Positions 1 to 12,231 are shown, counted from the stretch's first letter. The stretch: DNA of 64,000 nt from Rhizophlyctis rosea (GCA_027596075.1 JADGJC010000155.1:29620-93619); one strand, 5' to 3'. Numbers and translations: made by a program. Notes: generated by a model not told the origin, from the sequence alone.

Positions 1-1808
1 GCTGCACGGCTACTAGTGGACCGTCCTTGGACAGAAGCGCTGGTCTGGATGTCGCCATTTGCGACCTCTACGTGCAATTCGCGGTCGGAATGGTGCGTGT
101 TGACTTCGCGATGCCGTAACGGACAGACATCAGCAGCAAAGCGGACGGCGACAACTCAGATTACATAAGGGCTGGTTTTGAGGTTGGAACTGCACGTTTT
201 CGCAGCTGATGGATTATGACACTGGTGGTCGCACCTGCCGACATGACGATGTCGTACCTGGCACAATCTTGCGTATATCTGCGAGAGCATGATATGGAAT
301 GGACCGGCGCTTGTCAATGAAAACAGTCTTCGGGCATTCTTCTCACCTTTTTCCGCCTTTCCGCCACTCCATTCGCATGTCTGCGGCCATAGCTATCTAT
401 TTTGAATCAAGTCGTGTATCGAGTCACAATTTTGCAATCAACGGCACTATATGTTATCCTTTGCCCTGAGCGTAAGCGTTCCACATCCATTACAGCAGGC
501 GTAGCAATGAATTGGACGACTTGCCGCACACTTACAGCAGCGAACTGACCACCCCATTTTTCAGAATGAGTCCATATCCAACCGTTTTCACGGACCTCGT
601 TGTCTTCCCTAAACCCGCATATAATACGTCGTTCTCTACATAAAACGAACTTGCATGTTTGACCATCCAGAATCTCGGTCGGTGTGGGAATCGATGTGTA
701 GGTTTGGTTGGAATCGGGGGAAATACGGCAGTCATTGCATCACTAGCAGAGACGATTTTTGTTTATTTGCTGCTTACGTAAGCGACACACAGGCCCCAAG
801 CCCCCAAGGTAGGTCTTATATTTTTATAGAATGTGTGGATTTTTTTGAGGCAGTGGACGCATATAGAGTGGATATCACGGATCCATGAGCCGTCTTATGT
901 AAGATTATTTAGCAATTAGCTCTGAGACGTGGACAAAGTCTGGAGACGTTCGCTGTTGAATACATCATCTTTCCAAATCTTACTTATTTGTATGCGTGAG
1001 CTGATAAGCTCATTTTGAGAGTTGTCCTTGGGTACCTTAAGTGGAGCTAAACTGATGTTGCATGTTGAACGCACTTCTCTCCTTGACGATACTGGATCTT
1101 GTCGGAATCATATGCTGCATAGAAGAATGTATGAGACTGCGAGGAAGAAGATCGTTTGCATACGCCGCCTTCGACGGCACAGTCATCCACCTGTACTCTC
1201 AAGAAGGGTGTCAGGCTTTCCCAACTTTTACTACAGTGGTCCGGTTAACCGGCAATGAAGGACATCATTTCATCATAAAGTAGATCGCTTCGGATGGAGT
1301 CATGCACATCGCAAATGGGGCAAAAGTTTTTTGCACATGTAGCAATGGTAAGTTTCCATTTCACCCGAAGTCCTCTGGATCTGTTTGCTTACCTCAGCGA
1401 AATGGTGTGAGGAAGTGGTGCGTGTGGGTCAAACTTCATAAGCGACTAGACGTTACTCATTGGTGTCCCTCCAAAGAGAGGGTTGATACTCTGAGCGATG
1501 GGGGATTCTGCTTCTGATGTGGTTAAAAGCGTCCTTATTCCGATATGAATTGAGGATAATGAAACAAGACAATTGAGCATGCAGCAGGGCCGCGCCCAGC
1601 ACTTACCCATACACTAAGCTGGCTGTTATCCAAATTGCCAATTGCAAATCCTGATCACATCAACATTTCGGTAAACTTGAGCCATGAAAGACTCTTTCTC
1701 CAACATCAGTTCTACTGTACAAAGCAACCCACCCTGCCAGTCCCACTTCTGCTAAGTCGGTGTGCCACTAGTGGAATTGAAGACTGCGACACCCATGGAA
1801 AACAGCGT
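1..1808. other. No gene recognised
   Basis: About 1.8 kb with only short open frames on both strands, none of which I recognise and none of which joins into a longer reading through splice sites. No tRNA, rRNA or transposon ends seen. Confidence 0.4.
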
Positions 1809-2516
1809 CTATTTCATGGGGTCGATAGGGTCTGCAGGCAGATACTTGTACCAGTCCTCCCAGAATTGTTCCCAGGGCAGACATTTTGCGATTAGGTCGG
1901 GGTAGTTGCAGACCCAGTTGATGCTGGTGGTGATGTCTACTATTCATGCGGGATTGTGGTGGGAGTAGGTGAGGTATACTCACAAACTTTCGTTCATTGC
2001 TTGTTCGGCGTATTTGTTGTTGAGGGCACAGCTGTTGGGGTGTCTTACATTGGCCTGGACGAGTTGAAAGATATCGAATAGTGGGTCAGTACGGTCCGTC
2101 CGAGTTTAGGATTGTTGCTGCAACAGCAGATGTTAGTGTGTCGAATGTGAAATGTGCGCGTGTGTCGTTGATCTCTCACCTCCCCAACTGAAGGACAAAT
2201 ACTGCTACAGAACAGTGTGTCCAAGATCCGGCGGAAAGACAAACAGTGCTCTAGAGTCTACCCAGCAGATCATCAGCAAGAATCTCTTTCACACCACGCA
2301 CATACAACTCACCACAAGCCGAACTTCCCTCGTGCACATTCTTACATCATCATTTGTTGGAATGGGCATATCATATTGTCCATCCAGTTTGAGGTTCGAG
2401 CAATGCTGTATCAATGTTCTGTGAATGTATGGATAACATGCGGGATGTATGAGGCTGTGCGGGGGGTCAAAGAGCTGCGCCGCGCGACGTCTGATCAGAT
2501 CGGACATGAACCACAT
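1809..2516 (-). pseudogene. Unrecognised multi-exon gene, possibly decayed
   Basis: Three protein-like blocks follow each other on the minus strand. The first starts at an ATG (2516), reads MWFMSDLIRRRAAQLF and stays open to a good donor (GTAAGA) near 2342. A middle block around 2090-1990 reads DPLFDIFQLVQANVRHPNS. A last block (1936-1809), after a TAG acceptor, reads INWVCNYPDLIAK and then a Trp/Tyr-rich tail ending PADPIDPMK and TAG. The middle block is preceded in frame by a TAA with no obvious acceptor after it, so either an exon is mis-set or the gene is broken. I do not recognise the family. Length and composition look coding; the function is unknown. Confidence 0.4.
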
Positions 2517-2789
2517 GATCGCAAACAGGTGCCTTCTCGGAAGTCACTCGGAGGGGGGAGAGTTGGAGAGTAGGAGAGAGTCGGAGAGCCCTTCAATTGT
2601 CTTGGCCTGACGAGGTCCGATTGTGGTCAGGCCAGATTTTGTGAAATTGCTAAGGAAGGTTGAAGGCACAGTTCGGTCCGTTTTTGGTTGAGACCGCGAT
2701 CCGATTTAGGCACCAACACCCTACCTACTAGATACCTACTTCCTTGCCACGTCTTCCCATTCGTCCACTTGATCGCTCACCGTATCTGA
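2517..2789. other. Intergenic, one inverted repeat
   Basis: Short spacer between the minus-strand gene and the F-box-like gene. It contains a perfect 9-bp inverted repeat, TGGCCTGAC at 2603-2611 and GTCAGGCCA at 2626-2634, with a 14-nt spacer. No role is assigned. Confidence 0.4.
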
Positions 2790-4204
2790 CCAACTCCTAA
2801 CAGTATTCACACGACCCAAAAGACGCAATCGGCTGACTGCCTAGAGGTCGCATCACCAAAGGGTATGTCCGCGCTTCCTACTGTTCCGACTGCACCAAAG
2901 TCAATTGTGACGTGAACTTGCTATCCACAGCGCCGCGAGCTTTGTGCTTGCCCGAGCCGATGCCGCACATACTCAGCCCACTATCCAACCAAGATTTATT
3001 CACTGTTCGACTCGTATCACGATATTTTGGAAAACACGCCCGCCAAGTGTACACGTCGCGCCTACGGAAGCTACACATACGAGCAATCCTCATCTCAACC
3101 TGTTTCAGAAAAACAGCAGTACATTACGAATTGCTGCACCCAAGCAAGAGGCAAGACTTACAAGTAAAGCTAGAACACATCATGGCATCTTCTTCCACCT
3201 TCAGTCTACCTCCCCACTACACTTTATCTTATGTCCTTCTCCGCTGTGTAGCCCATAACACTTTTGGCAGTCCCTATCCAGTCCTCCACTTCCGATCTGT
3301 CTCTCCGCTCACACCGCAGGTCACAAAATACCTCGCCGCGATCCAAGTGGCTGCTGTGGTGATCTCAAACCTTCAACAACCTGTTTCTGAAACGGACATT
3401 TTCATACTACCCGCCATCAGTGCACCCATTCTTCGCCATTTTGTTCCACCGGAAGCGCACAAAGATAGGGTAGTTTTCGGGAAGGATTTTCTTATCGATC
3501 TCCAGGAGCCAACTTTGGAGCTCTCTCTTCCCGATGCTGTCATAAGGCCAAAGCCTACATCAAGTGGCCAACACGTTGACATCAACATCTACCCGTCTGA
3601 TGTACACCGCAAACTCTTGCAACTAGTTGAACAAGCTGGATTCACTAAATGTCTTTGGACCTCAATTTTGGCCTACGATAATAATTGTATGCGAGAATGG
3701 CTGTGGTGCGGGAAGGAGGGGAGGGACCCCTTGCTCCATTCCTTCATATACTGCATTTACAGTCGCAAGGAACAGGTAAGAGATTGTATACATGAATTTC
3801 TCTTTTTTGAAATTCTTCTGGGAGAAAATATTCAATGAAAACCCATACAAATCACAGCTTGTGGATTTCCTTTCTTCAAACATCAAACCTCTTGCCTACC
3901 AACTCAGTATTTACGATGCGATGAACCTGGAGCCGCAACGCAGGCAACTCCTAGAGGGGAAACTCGCCTTGCGTATTCGGGAGAGTTGATGGATGTGGCA
4001 TTGGTTCCGCCACTTATGGAATTGGAAGGCATTGACAGTGAGGGTTATGGAATTGTTAGGATAGTCAATGGGTGGCTTAAGAGGGATGGGCCAGTGCGAC
4101 AGAAAGTTCGGCTTGATGAGGTGTTTGAGGAGAGGGTGGATCGGAAACTGGAGGCAATGTTTATTGGGTGGTTCAGTGAGGTGGAGAAGGAGATGCAGTG
4201 GTGA
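2790..4204 (+). CDS. F-box-like protein, lineage-specific
   Basis: An F-box usually bridges a substrate receptor to an SCF ubiquitin ligase through Skp1; that role is inferred here. The main exon (2931-3775) begins with an F-box-like stretch, LPEPMPHILSPLSNQDLF then RLVSRYFGKHA, close to the LPxE..ILxxLxxxDLxxxRLVSRxF pattern. Downstream sequence is unrecognised. An upstream exon ending ...LEVASPK at 2862 is supported by a GTATGT donor, a CAG acceptor at 2929-2930, and the same peptide in the degenerate copy at 5.3 kb; no ATG is visible in it. An intron at 3776-3857 leads to LVDFLSSNIKPLAYQL. The last block (3974-4204, ending EVEKEMQW) is in another frame, so there is an unresolved intron or a frameshift near 3985. 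An internal ATG at 2960 would drop the start of the F-box. Confidence 0.5.
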
Positions 4205-4290
4205 AGGGTGGGTGTGTAGGGTGGTGTAGTATGTATAGACATGTCATAAAATGAGAGAGCGAGGAGCAGCTCATTTTTTGTGTGGAAGGA

Positions 4291-4622
4291 CTAGTCTTCT
4301 TCTTGGATGTTCACACCGAATCTTTCGCTGTTAAGCCGCACTGATCCACATGAGGTACAGTGAGACTCTGCGAGGGTGCTGCTGATACGAAATGGGTCGC
4401 AACATGATTTTGCCTTCTTACAACAACCTCTGTACGCATACCCTGGGGAGAACTCTGCATGCAGCACACTCGAAAGCGAGTAACAAAATATTTTGCTTGT
4501 CTCCCGCACCACACCTTTGGAACCGCTGAAATCGATGGCTGAGATACCCTGATGCTTTTCAGCGTTCGATGGGGTCGTAAGAGTCCCCGCAGAACCCTTC
4601 CACCGCATTTCCAACATGTCAT
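4291..4622 (-). CDS. Small Cys-rich open frame, doubtful
   Basis: Two overlapping minus-strand frames are open for about 100 codons. One starts MTCWKCGGRVL; the other runs from a non-ATG codon and carries several Cys pairs (YRGCCKKAKSCC, CTSCG) that look like a zinc ribbon. No splice signals decide between them and I recognise no family. It could be an exon of something larger or chance. Confidence 0.2.
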
Positions 4623-5303
4623 TTCAATAGAGTTTCACACAGATTCATGATACTACATTTCGATGCTCAAATTAGTGCTGGAACCCTACATCCATTCCTC
4701 TCCTGCAAAAAGGAACCACTTTCACAGCCTCCACAATATTTTGAACATGGCAGTCATCCGCATCGCATCACAGCGATTTCTCTGCAGGCCAACCCACATC
4801 TCTTATCAATTCCGGACGTCCTCACTGTCCTTAATCTTCTACGAGCGCACCTGTCGTTTACGTCAACTCAGCACATGAGAGCGCACGGAACCCACCTCTC
4901 TCCAGCACATATTCAATCATTATCAGCCCATTCAGGTGGTTGGAGTGCTCATGAGCATCGATAATTTCAAAATCCGCAGGCGTCAGGATCTGCCATTCGC
5001 ATACTCTTTAGCCTATTGAACACATTCGCCTATCTAAGGAAGGATTTGCTCGAGTCTGGGCGATATCGTGATTCGTAGGTGTAGACTGAATGACGAAGGC
5101 GCCCTGGAAAGCTATGTTAACGGACGCAAACCTTCAAAATTTGATGTGTGACGCCAGGCTCGTTAATTAGGGTTTTGAGCATCCTACTTCTGCGGGCGGG
5201 GCCAATCCCTTGCTTTGCGCAATCATTTCTTTTCATCGCTTCTGGTTGTCGGCTTATTGTCTTCATATCAAAAGTCATATCTGACATAACAAGCACACTC
5301 ACT
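4623..5303. other. No gene seen
   Basis: Only overlapping short frames. It separates the F-box-like gene from its decayed copy, as expected if a local duplication carried little flanking sequence. Confidence 0.35.
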
Positions 5304-5800
5304 ATGGTCGCACTTTCGTATGTTGTGGATCGGCTGTATGTTGTGGATCTGCTGGAGTTGGCATCACCAAAGGGTGTGTGGAGTGATGCCGCTTTAGACA
5401 CTATGTCATGGGGGAAGCAACCCTCCGACCCACGCCAACGCTAACGCACCCCGTGCCATGTCGGATCCTCAGTTCATTGCCGAACAAAGACGTTTTCGAA
5501 ACCCATCTCGTCGCAAAATGGTCTATATGCACGCCTGTGAAGTTTACCAAAAGGGTCTTCACACCCTATGGATACGACTTCACCTCGTACTTGAAGACCC
5601 TAACATCGTGTCATCCTTAATTTACCGCAAAATATGTATTCTGCTGAAACTGTTAAACCAGTACCGCACCACTGCCAACAAAGACAACAATCTTACGACA
5701 TCAGTTCTATTACTCAGAACTGACAAACTACACCCCATTCTCTACTTACAATCCATATCATCACCAACACCCAACGTGGAATCTCAACTCGCCGCATGAT
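5304..5800 (+). pseudogene. Decayed copy of the 2.8-kb F-box-like gene
   Basis: The first exon has an ATG at 5304 and ends VVDLLELASPK before a GTGTGT donor at 5374, matching LEVASPK in the upstream gene. The F-box block reads PVPCRILSSLPNKDVF, aligned with PMPHILSPLSNQDLF. The frame then has to change: the continuing match to the parent (SVLLLRTDKLHPILYLQS against SYVLLRCVAH...PVLHFRS) lies in a second frame that ends in TGA at about 5798, at the position of parent KYLAAIQ. Frame change plus stop mark it as a relic. Same strand and about 2.5 kb from the parent, so a tandem duplication is the simplest origin. Confidence 0.7.
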
Positions 5801-7151
5801 TCATCTCCACAGTCCCACCATGTAACCCAATAGGTCTGCCATCTCATAATGAAACTCTGAAACTCCCACCCACCTGCCCAGTAAGCGACCACTACCCTTC
5901 TAAGAGTTCAAAACCTCAGCTCAGGCATTCCAATCATCCTGGGTGCTGGAGATAAATGACCGAAATCATTTGTACATACCTACATATGCACCACAGAGAA
6001 CTCCATTTCCAAGGGTAGTTCGAGTCCTTGACAGGACTTGCTATGGACGCGCTTGTGTCAGCACCGTGACGGGACTTCCGGAGCCTTGTTTCAACATTGT
6101 GATGCATATGAGAGCAGCATTTATTCCATCCAAAGGATTCACCCAAAGCTACCAGAGCCAAAGAGTCGCAAAGGCCGGCATAATCAATTTCTTCAAGGCG
6201 CTGCAATAGATTGTGCTTCTCCGACGAGTTAGATTGGTTGCATGTGGATGCCATGAGTTTGCCCTCTCAAAATATTGTTCGCAAGCTGCAGATCACAGAC
6301 ATTGTCCGGACACATCAGACATCGACAAGCGTGCTGGTAATCAAAGGATTACGGGAAAGGGAATGTAAAATCGGGTCGTTGTCTCTCCGTCAATACTGGA
6401 GAGCTGAATAGCAGCAACAGGGCACAGGAGGATGGACGCTGATTGCTTTACTGATAGATGATGTCAGTCACAAACGCATCTGATCGTCCGATTGTACAGC
6501 TGATAGCCCTACCTCGCCAGAAAAAAACAAGAAGGAAATACATATTCTCTCGGTTAAGTGCCTGCCGAATTGTTTTCAGCTTTTGGGTTGAGTGGCATGA
6601 AATGTTCACCAGTCAATCAGTCACAACGATGGCGCAAACTAGGCCCAACTGAGCACCGCTCAGGAGTATGTGCTTCTCCTCCTTGTGGCGTTCTGCTGGG
6701 CGTGTAATCATATGGCAATCGTCTTCGAGTGAGACACACCTAAAAAGCCACAATGTTTCTCATTATCCGGAGTGTTACTTCCTCTGCGTGGCTATGTGCA
6801 TACGTGCCTCCCACTCGGTCTGGCTTGGTGGCACACAACCATTACACGGGTGTCCTGGCTGAGTATGCCTCATTATCGCCAACAATAGCTGATACCTGAT
6901 ATGAATGCAAGCACCGGTCTAGGCCTCCACCGGCAGTGTTCCATTTTGCAATCGAAAGTTGTCACCCTTGTTCGAACCGTGCTTTTGTCTCACTCTTTCT
7001 GCTCATTGCGTTTCCTTCTTTAAATACGCAGGCTCATTCTTCTTGAACGTCGTCTCTTCTCTTCCAAACGTTTGTTCATCCTTACTTGGGCAAAGAAAAC
7101 CCCTGCACCCCGTTTCCTGCCCTTTCACTGTCTTCTCCTTGCACTGCAAAC
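5801..7151. other. No gene recognised; possible exon on minus strand
   Basis: Mostly short frames. The one protein-like block is on the minus strand (about 6254-5990, containing LLQRLEEIDYAGLCDSLAL); I could not connect it by splicing or assign it. The 3' part is the promoter region of the GT8-GT64 gene, with an AT-rich TTTAAATA at about 7019-7026. Confidence 0.35.
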
Positions 7152-9734
7152 ATGGACAGGGCTTCCCACCACCACCACCAACAGTACACCCACAAACGCA
7201 CCTCCTCCGTCCCCAAAACCGCCCACCTACCCTACTACTACACCTCCCCATCCGACTCTCCGCCTATCTTCCCTCGAGACACGAAGCGCAAGGTCCGCTA
7301 CACCAACAACAAAGGGAAGGCCGGCGACAAGGTCACCACCGCTGGCAAGACGGTGCTGGCCGTCGTGACTTGTGTTGTTGTGTTTGCCGTTTGGGCGGGG
7401 TGGGGTGCGGGGTATTGTTATGATAATGCGAACGCGGGCGAGGATAGGAGGGCGAGGGATGTTGCGCCCGAGCGAGAGGTTATTGGGAATGTTGAATGGG
7501 TTGTTGAGCCGAAGGGTGTGCAGGACGTGAGAGATGAGAGTGTTGGGTTTGAGACGAAGAACCCTGCTGTGCCGGCGGTCGAAGGAATAGGCGGCGACGC
7601 GAAGGAAGAGTCGAAGGCGCTGACGGCGATTCAGGAGAAGCCTGAGTCTTTTGCCTATGTTACTCTGTAAGTTCTGAAGTGCCATGCTCTCTCGCTCGCT
7701 CTTGAATAATACTGACAACAACTCTCGTTTCAGACTCTGCGACGACATCATGCTGGAGTCGACGCTCGTCCTCGCTCACTCGGTCAAGCTCTCCGGCAGC
7801 CCGCACCCGTTTATTGTTCTCATCTTGTCGACGGTATCGGAGGAAGCACAGGCGAAATTGAGCACGCCCGGTGTTGGCGTGGACGATGTGAGATTAGTGC
7901 CGGAGGTATTGTCTGACGTGCTTTGGAGACAGATGCATGAGTGGCTTGCCTGACGCTGTCACCCTCCGATTCAGTTGGAGTACCCTTACCCGGACGAGAT
8001 CAACGACGCCAAGCGAGCCATGAACAAGATGTGCCGGTACTCCAAGTTGCATTTGTGGGATATGGAGTTTACGAAAATCGTATATCTTGATGCTGATGTT
8101 GTAAGTAGCTCCGTTGTCGGAACGGTTGGAGAACCCCGAATCTAAGCTCATCAAACGTTTCTTCGAACAGTTGATCGTCAAAAATGTCGATGACTTGTTT
8201 GAGTGGCCGGAATTCTCTGCGGGTAAGGACCCTGAAGGACCAATTACCAAATACTTCACCGACTGATCTTCCATTTCCGACAGCGCTCGACATGGGCGGC
8301 ACTTACAACACGGGCGTCTTCGTCGCGGAACCGAAGAAGGATACTTACAGCGCTATGCTCCAGGTCCGTGCCTTGTAACCCACTTGCTACCTTGTGATAA
8401 GCTTCTCAATCGTACTCCACATCCCAGTCCTACCTTACAGCACCGTCCTACAACCGCGGCGACCAAGGCTTTCTCAATTGGTTCTTCAACCATCCCGGCG
8501 GATCCCATCCGCAAATCCTTCCGCCCGCTTACAACACCCCAATCAAGGCAAAAGAATACGCCATTTGGCCCATGCAGCGCGCGGCGGCTCGTATCCTGCA
8601 TTTCACGAGCGAAACGAAGCCGTGGACGTTCTGGTTCACGCCGCATCCGCACTGGGATCGCAACTTTGATGCTGGGTTGTTTCATCAGTGGGTCAGGGTT
8701 CATCGGGCTGTTGAGAGGGTTTTGAGTGACGGTAAGTTTGTCCAATCCAAATCTTTGTGACACTCAGAAAAGGACATTGCTCTAACACCGTGACGGCAAC
8801 AGCCCAATCAAACACCACCACAACGCCGACAGAATCCTACCCCCTCCTTTCCCGCGCCCCAGTCATCTGCGAAAACTTCCTCAACTACACCTCCCGCTTT
8901 CCCAACACGACCCACTATTCCGTCCTCATCGGAACATGGGACCGCATCCCCTACCTCCTTAAAGCCATCTCCCACTACCGCGCCTCCCCCAACGTCCACA
9001 CAATCTTCGTAACATGGCACAACCCCGACGCCGAGATCCCACCCGAACTCCAAACCCTCCAAGACGAATCGGAACAAAACACCATCGACCCAACGTACCC
9101 ACCAGTCGTGTTCCTAAAACAGCGCACAAACACCCTCAACAACCGCTTCAACCCCATCAAACGCCTCCGCACCCGGTCGGTTCTAATAGCCGACGAAGAC
9201 GTCCGCGTGCCGCTGGAAGACCTCGACTTTGCATTCGGAGTCCACACCCAACACCCGAACCAGCTCGTCGGTTTCTTCCCACGTGGGCATCGCATCGTCC
9301 CCGGTACCGAAGAAAACGAAACCCCCGAATACGAATACGTCCTCCGGAAAGAAACCCATACCCCAGGATACAGCATCATGCTCACGAAATCCATGTTCGC
9401 TCCCTCCGACTTTCTCTTCACTTATACCTGTCTCCTCCCGCCGCAAATCCACGCCTACGTCGACTCCCTCCGCAACTGCGAAGACATTGCGTTCAACATG
9501 CTCGTGTCGGGTCTGACGGGTTTGCCGCCTATCGCCGTGAACTCGACGGTGGACGATTTCGGCACGACCAGCGGAATCAGTTTCCAGGGCGGGCATTTGG
9601 ATGTGAGGAGTGAGTGTATGAATGGGTTGGTGGGGCATTGGGGTGGGAAGATGGTGTTGAGGGGGAATGAGGTGCAGGTGTATAGGTATTCGAGGGTGAA
9701 GTATCGGAAGGTACGGTTTGAGGAGTGGGTTTGA
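7152..9734 (+). CDS. Bifunctional GT8-GT64 glycosyltransferase, type II membrane protein
   Basis: Seven exons (7152-7666, 7734-7905, 7975-8100, 8171-8222, 8284-8363, 8428-8731, 8803-9734) close in phase to 726 residues. A cytosolic His/Ser-rich tail and basic patch precede one membrane segment (residues about 67-88), then a spacer. A GT8 (glycogenin/LARGE-like) domain runs from about 165, with the metal-binding DxD as YLDADV (268-270), GDQGFLN (326-332) and HFTSETKPW (373-381). A GT64 (exostosin C-terminal type) domain runs from about 455, with VLIGTWDR, LNNRF, ADEDV as the DxD (547-549), VGFFPRGHR and NCEDIAF. The topology predicts a lumenal Golgi enzyme; GT8 and GT64 enzymes transfer sugars from nucleotide-sugar donors, but the glycan is unknown. 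The join between the domains is a normal phase-1 intron (8732-8802), so the fusion looks real and not a mis-joined pair of genes. Confidence 0.88.
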
Positions 9735-10724
9735 AGGGAGGGAAGAATTCAATTATAGGGAGTCGTTGGAGGATAATGAGATAGACTAGAGTAGACGCAC
9801 AGGTCTGCTGCCAAGGACCTTCTTCCGTTGCTGTTTCCTTGCATCCGTCCATAGCTTAGCTTGACAACCTAAAAGGGTGAAGCGTATGTAGCGTAGCGTA
9901 GATCCTGATTACCCATTCCTCTTTCCCCCATTTTGTACATCCAGCAAAATAGACATATCACTTTTTCTTCGCCAGCTTTGCTCGTCAACCATCATCACAC
10001 AAACAGACGCCTGCCTCAACACACAATGCACCGGTCATTTGAGAGACATAAACAAAACAAAAATACTCCAAGGTATATTTGGCATTTGCGCTTTGACCGC
10101 CCACTTTCGTGGGTTGGTGGCAGTGATGCCCTTTTCACAAAAGCTACACTACAATGTCTCTTTCTCTTTTTTTTGTGATTTTTTTCTTTTTAACTTTTTT
10201 TTTGGGTTTTTCTTTTTTTTTTTACCCTTGCCGATGATCTGGAGGAAAGGGAAGAAACGAGAATGGAAAGAAAACAAACAGTGAGTAACGCAAGGCCCGA
10301 AAACGGCCGAAGAGACAAGCAAGACACATAGAGCCGTCGACGAGATCACACACATCCTGTTAGAAAAGACATCCTTTCAACTCCCCTTTTTCCATTCCCG
10401 TGGAATAAGAATGGAAAAGAGACGGATTCCACAGCACGCTTTCCGAGATCCCAGAGCATACGCTCGTAAAGGACCCGTCGGCATGTGTGGGTGATGTAGG
10501 GAAAGGGGAAGAGAGAAGGGAGAGACAGGGAGGGAAGAGAAAGAATGTCGAATCCTCCAGGATATACAGAACCTCATGTCGTGACTCCAGTGCTCACGCG
10601 TCTCCTCATAATGGCCAAAAACTCCACAACCCAAAAGAACAATGCACAAATGACAACCGCGCGGGGGAGAAAGGGAAACAACTTTACCTGTACCCGAACC
10701 CGCGATCAAAACTCATCAATCCTC
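9735..10724. other. Intergenic with pyrimidine tract
   Basis: Spacer between convergent genes. It holds a long T-rich tract at about 10157-10221 with a matching A-rich reading on the other strand. The weak frames there are artefacts of low complexity. Confidence 0.5.
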
Positions 10725-11669
10725 TCAAAGATTGCGACCGCCACTGGTGCATTCCATCTCGTCAGAGATGAATCCATCAAAAACTTGAACACCTGCCAGC
10801 TGCCCGTCCTGAGTGATGACTCGGCGCTTCGCAATGAACATGAGGATCATGAGAGCAAAGACGTCATAACTTGCATATCGCGTTTGAGCTAGAGTCAGGT
10901 CGAGACGGTTCCAAGGTCCTCCTGGGCTGGCGGACATGGTCCAGCCAGTTATCATGGAGACCATGTCTTTAAGACTGATGCCATTCCGAATGGTGCGGGC
11001 TTCGTTTGGGTGGCCGGTGTACTCTAGTGCCGCGGCAAGGATGCGGGAGATGTTGATGCCACCCCGCATGCGAAGACGTGCTCCTGATTGTGGATCTCGT
11101 ATTTGCTCCAGCTTGATCTTATCGCCGTTTCCGTCATGGAACACCTTCAACACACGGGGGTCGTTTATCAATCGGTTGACGTTGGAAGGTATGACGTGCA
11201 TCCGTCCGATCTGCGCGAGCAGTATCTCGAACGTGTGCCCATTTCCCGCCACCCCAACCCGCCATACCCCAACCTGAAGCAGCGCCGTAGTCTGCGGAAC
11301 CCCCTGATGGTCAACGAACTCCGTGTCACAAAACACCTCATCAACATCCGCGGCCCATTCGCCGCCTTCGTTCGCAAAAAGTGAGGCACAAAACGAGTCG
11401 ACGAAGTCGGGGTCGGCGCTGGTAACTGTTCTTATTTCAGTGAAGCGGAGGTCGATCGCCGCATTGTGAGGAGGGACGGGAATGCGTAGGACGTGGTGGG
11501 TAGGGGTTTAGCGGGTGTTGAGGAGTGGGTCGGTTGACGCTTCGACCGCTAGGGAGTAACGATTATAGATGTCGGCGGGTATCAATGGTCCTGGAGCGGG
11601 GAGGGCGGCTGTTGTTGCTGATGCGCGGTAAAGCGGCTGTACCCGACGGAAGTTGCTCGCTATTGACAT
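10725..11669 (-). CDS. 3'-5' exonuclease (RNase D/WRN type) with internal TAA
   Basis: The C-terminal 240 codons form a DEDDy exonuclease domain: the first acidic pair is VFCDTEFVD (DxE), then a second block NDPRVLKVFHDGNGDKI, SLKDMVSMITG, and YASYDVFAL carrying the Tyr-x3-Asp of motif III. Such enzymes remove nucleotides from RNA or DNA 3' ends using two metal ions. An ATG at 11669 in the same frame opens a 53-codon leader, rich in Arg/Ser/Ala (MSIASNFRRVQPLYRAS), that could be a mitochondrial presequence, but it ends at TAA (11508-11510) and the frame then continues open into the domain. Either the TAA is removed by an intron (a GT at 11560 and AG at 11426 keep the phase) or the gene is inactivated. 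No other in-frame ATG lies before the catalytic block. I annotate it as coding with that caveat. Confidence 0.65.
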
Positions 11670-12231
11670 TTGTTCGAGCAGGGGATTGAGAGGGCGCTAT
11701 TGCCAGCGGGGGGATTTGGAGAAGTGGAAGTGGGTATGGGGTGGGTAACTTTCCGGTACTGTTGGACCAATATCAGCAGTGGGTAGTGGGTAGCGGGTAG
11801 TGGGTACTGTAGTGGTAGGGGTTTACGTGAGGTGCTACAATATAAGCATGCGAAGTGTAGGTGCGCGGGTGAGAAGGGAGTGAAGGGAGACTACCAGTCA
11901 ACTGCCAGGGGCGGGTGCGCGCACGCATATGGGAGTGGTTTAGCGGTGGGTGGGTGTGGAAGATATTGGTGAGGTCGGTCTCACAGGGTGTCGGGCTTGT
12001 TTCAGAGTGTTACGGACGCGCATCGTGACCGTACGCCTAATCTTGCGGAATGGCAACTCAAGGTGCATCAAGGAACGTAAATTCCAACCCTACATTCCTC
12101 CAGTCCCGCAGAATGCGGCTTTGTACGTTGTTACAACGACACTCAACCTCCCACAACGTCTCCGCACCCCATTAGGATGCACCAATGCCGGTTCTATTGT
12201 CCGCCCACCCTTGTTATTATTCGAATTCACA
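11670..12231. repeat. Spacer with GGGTAGT microsatellite
   Basis: G-rich, gene-free stretch. At about 11780-11808 a 7-mer close to GGGTAGT recurs four times in tandem with one variant (GGGTAGC). The G-richness fits a simple-repeat tract and no coding frame is evident. Confidence 0.45.

Noticed and set aside
8757..9734. GT64 block as a separate gene.
   Set aside because: It has no good ATG context of its own and joins the GT8 exons in phase through an ordinary intron.
11780..11808. GGGTAGT repeats as interstitial telomere sequence.
   Set aside because: Only four units and not the usual TTAGGG; best called a microsatellite.
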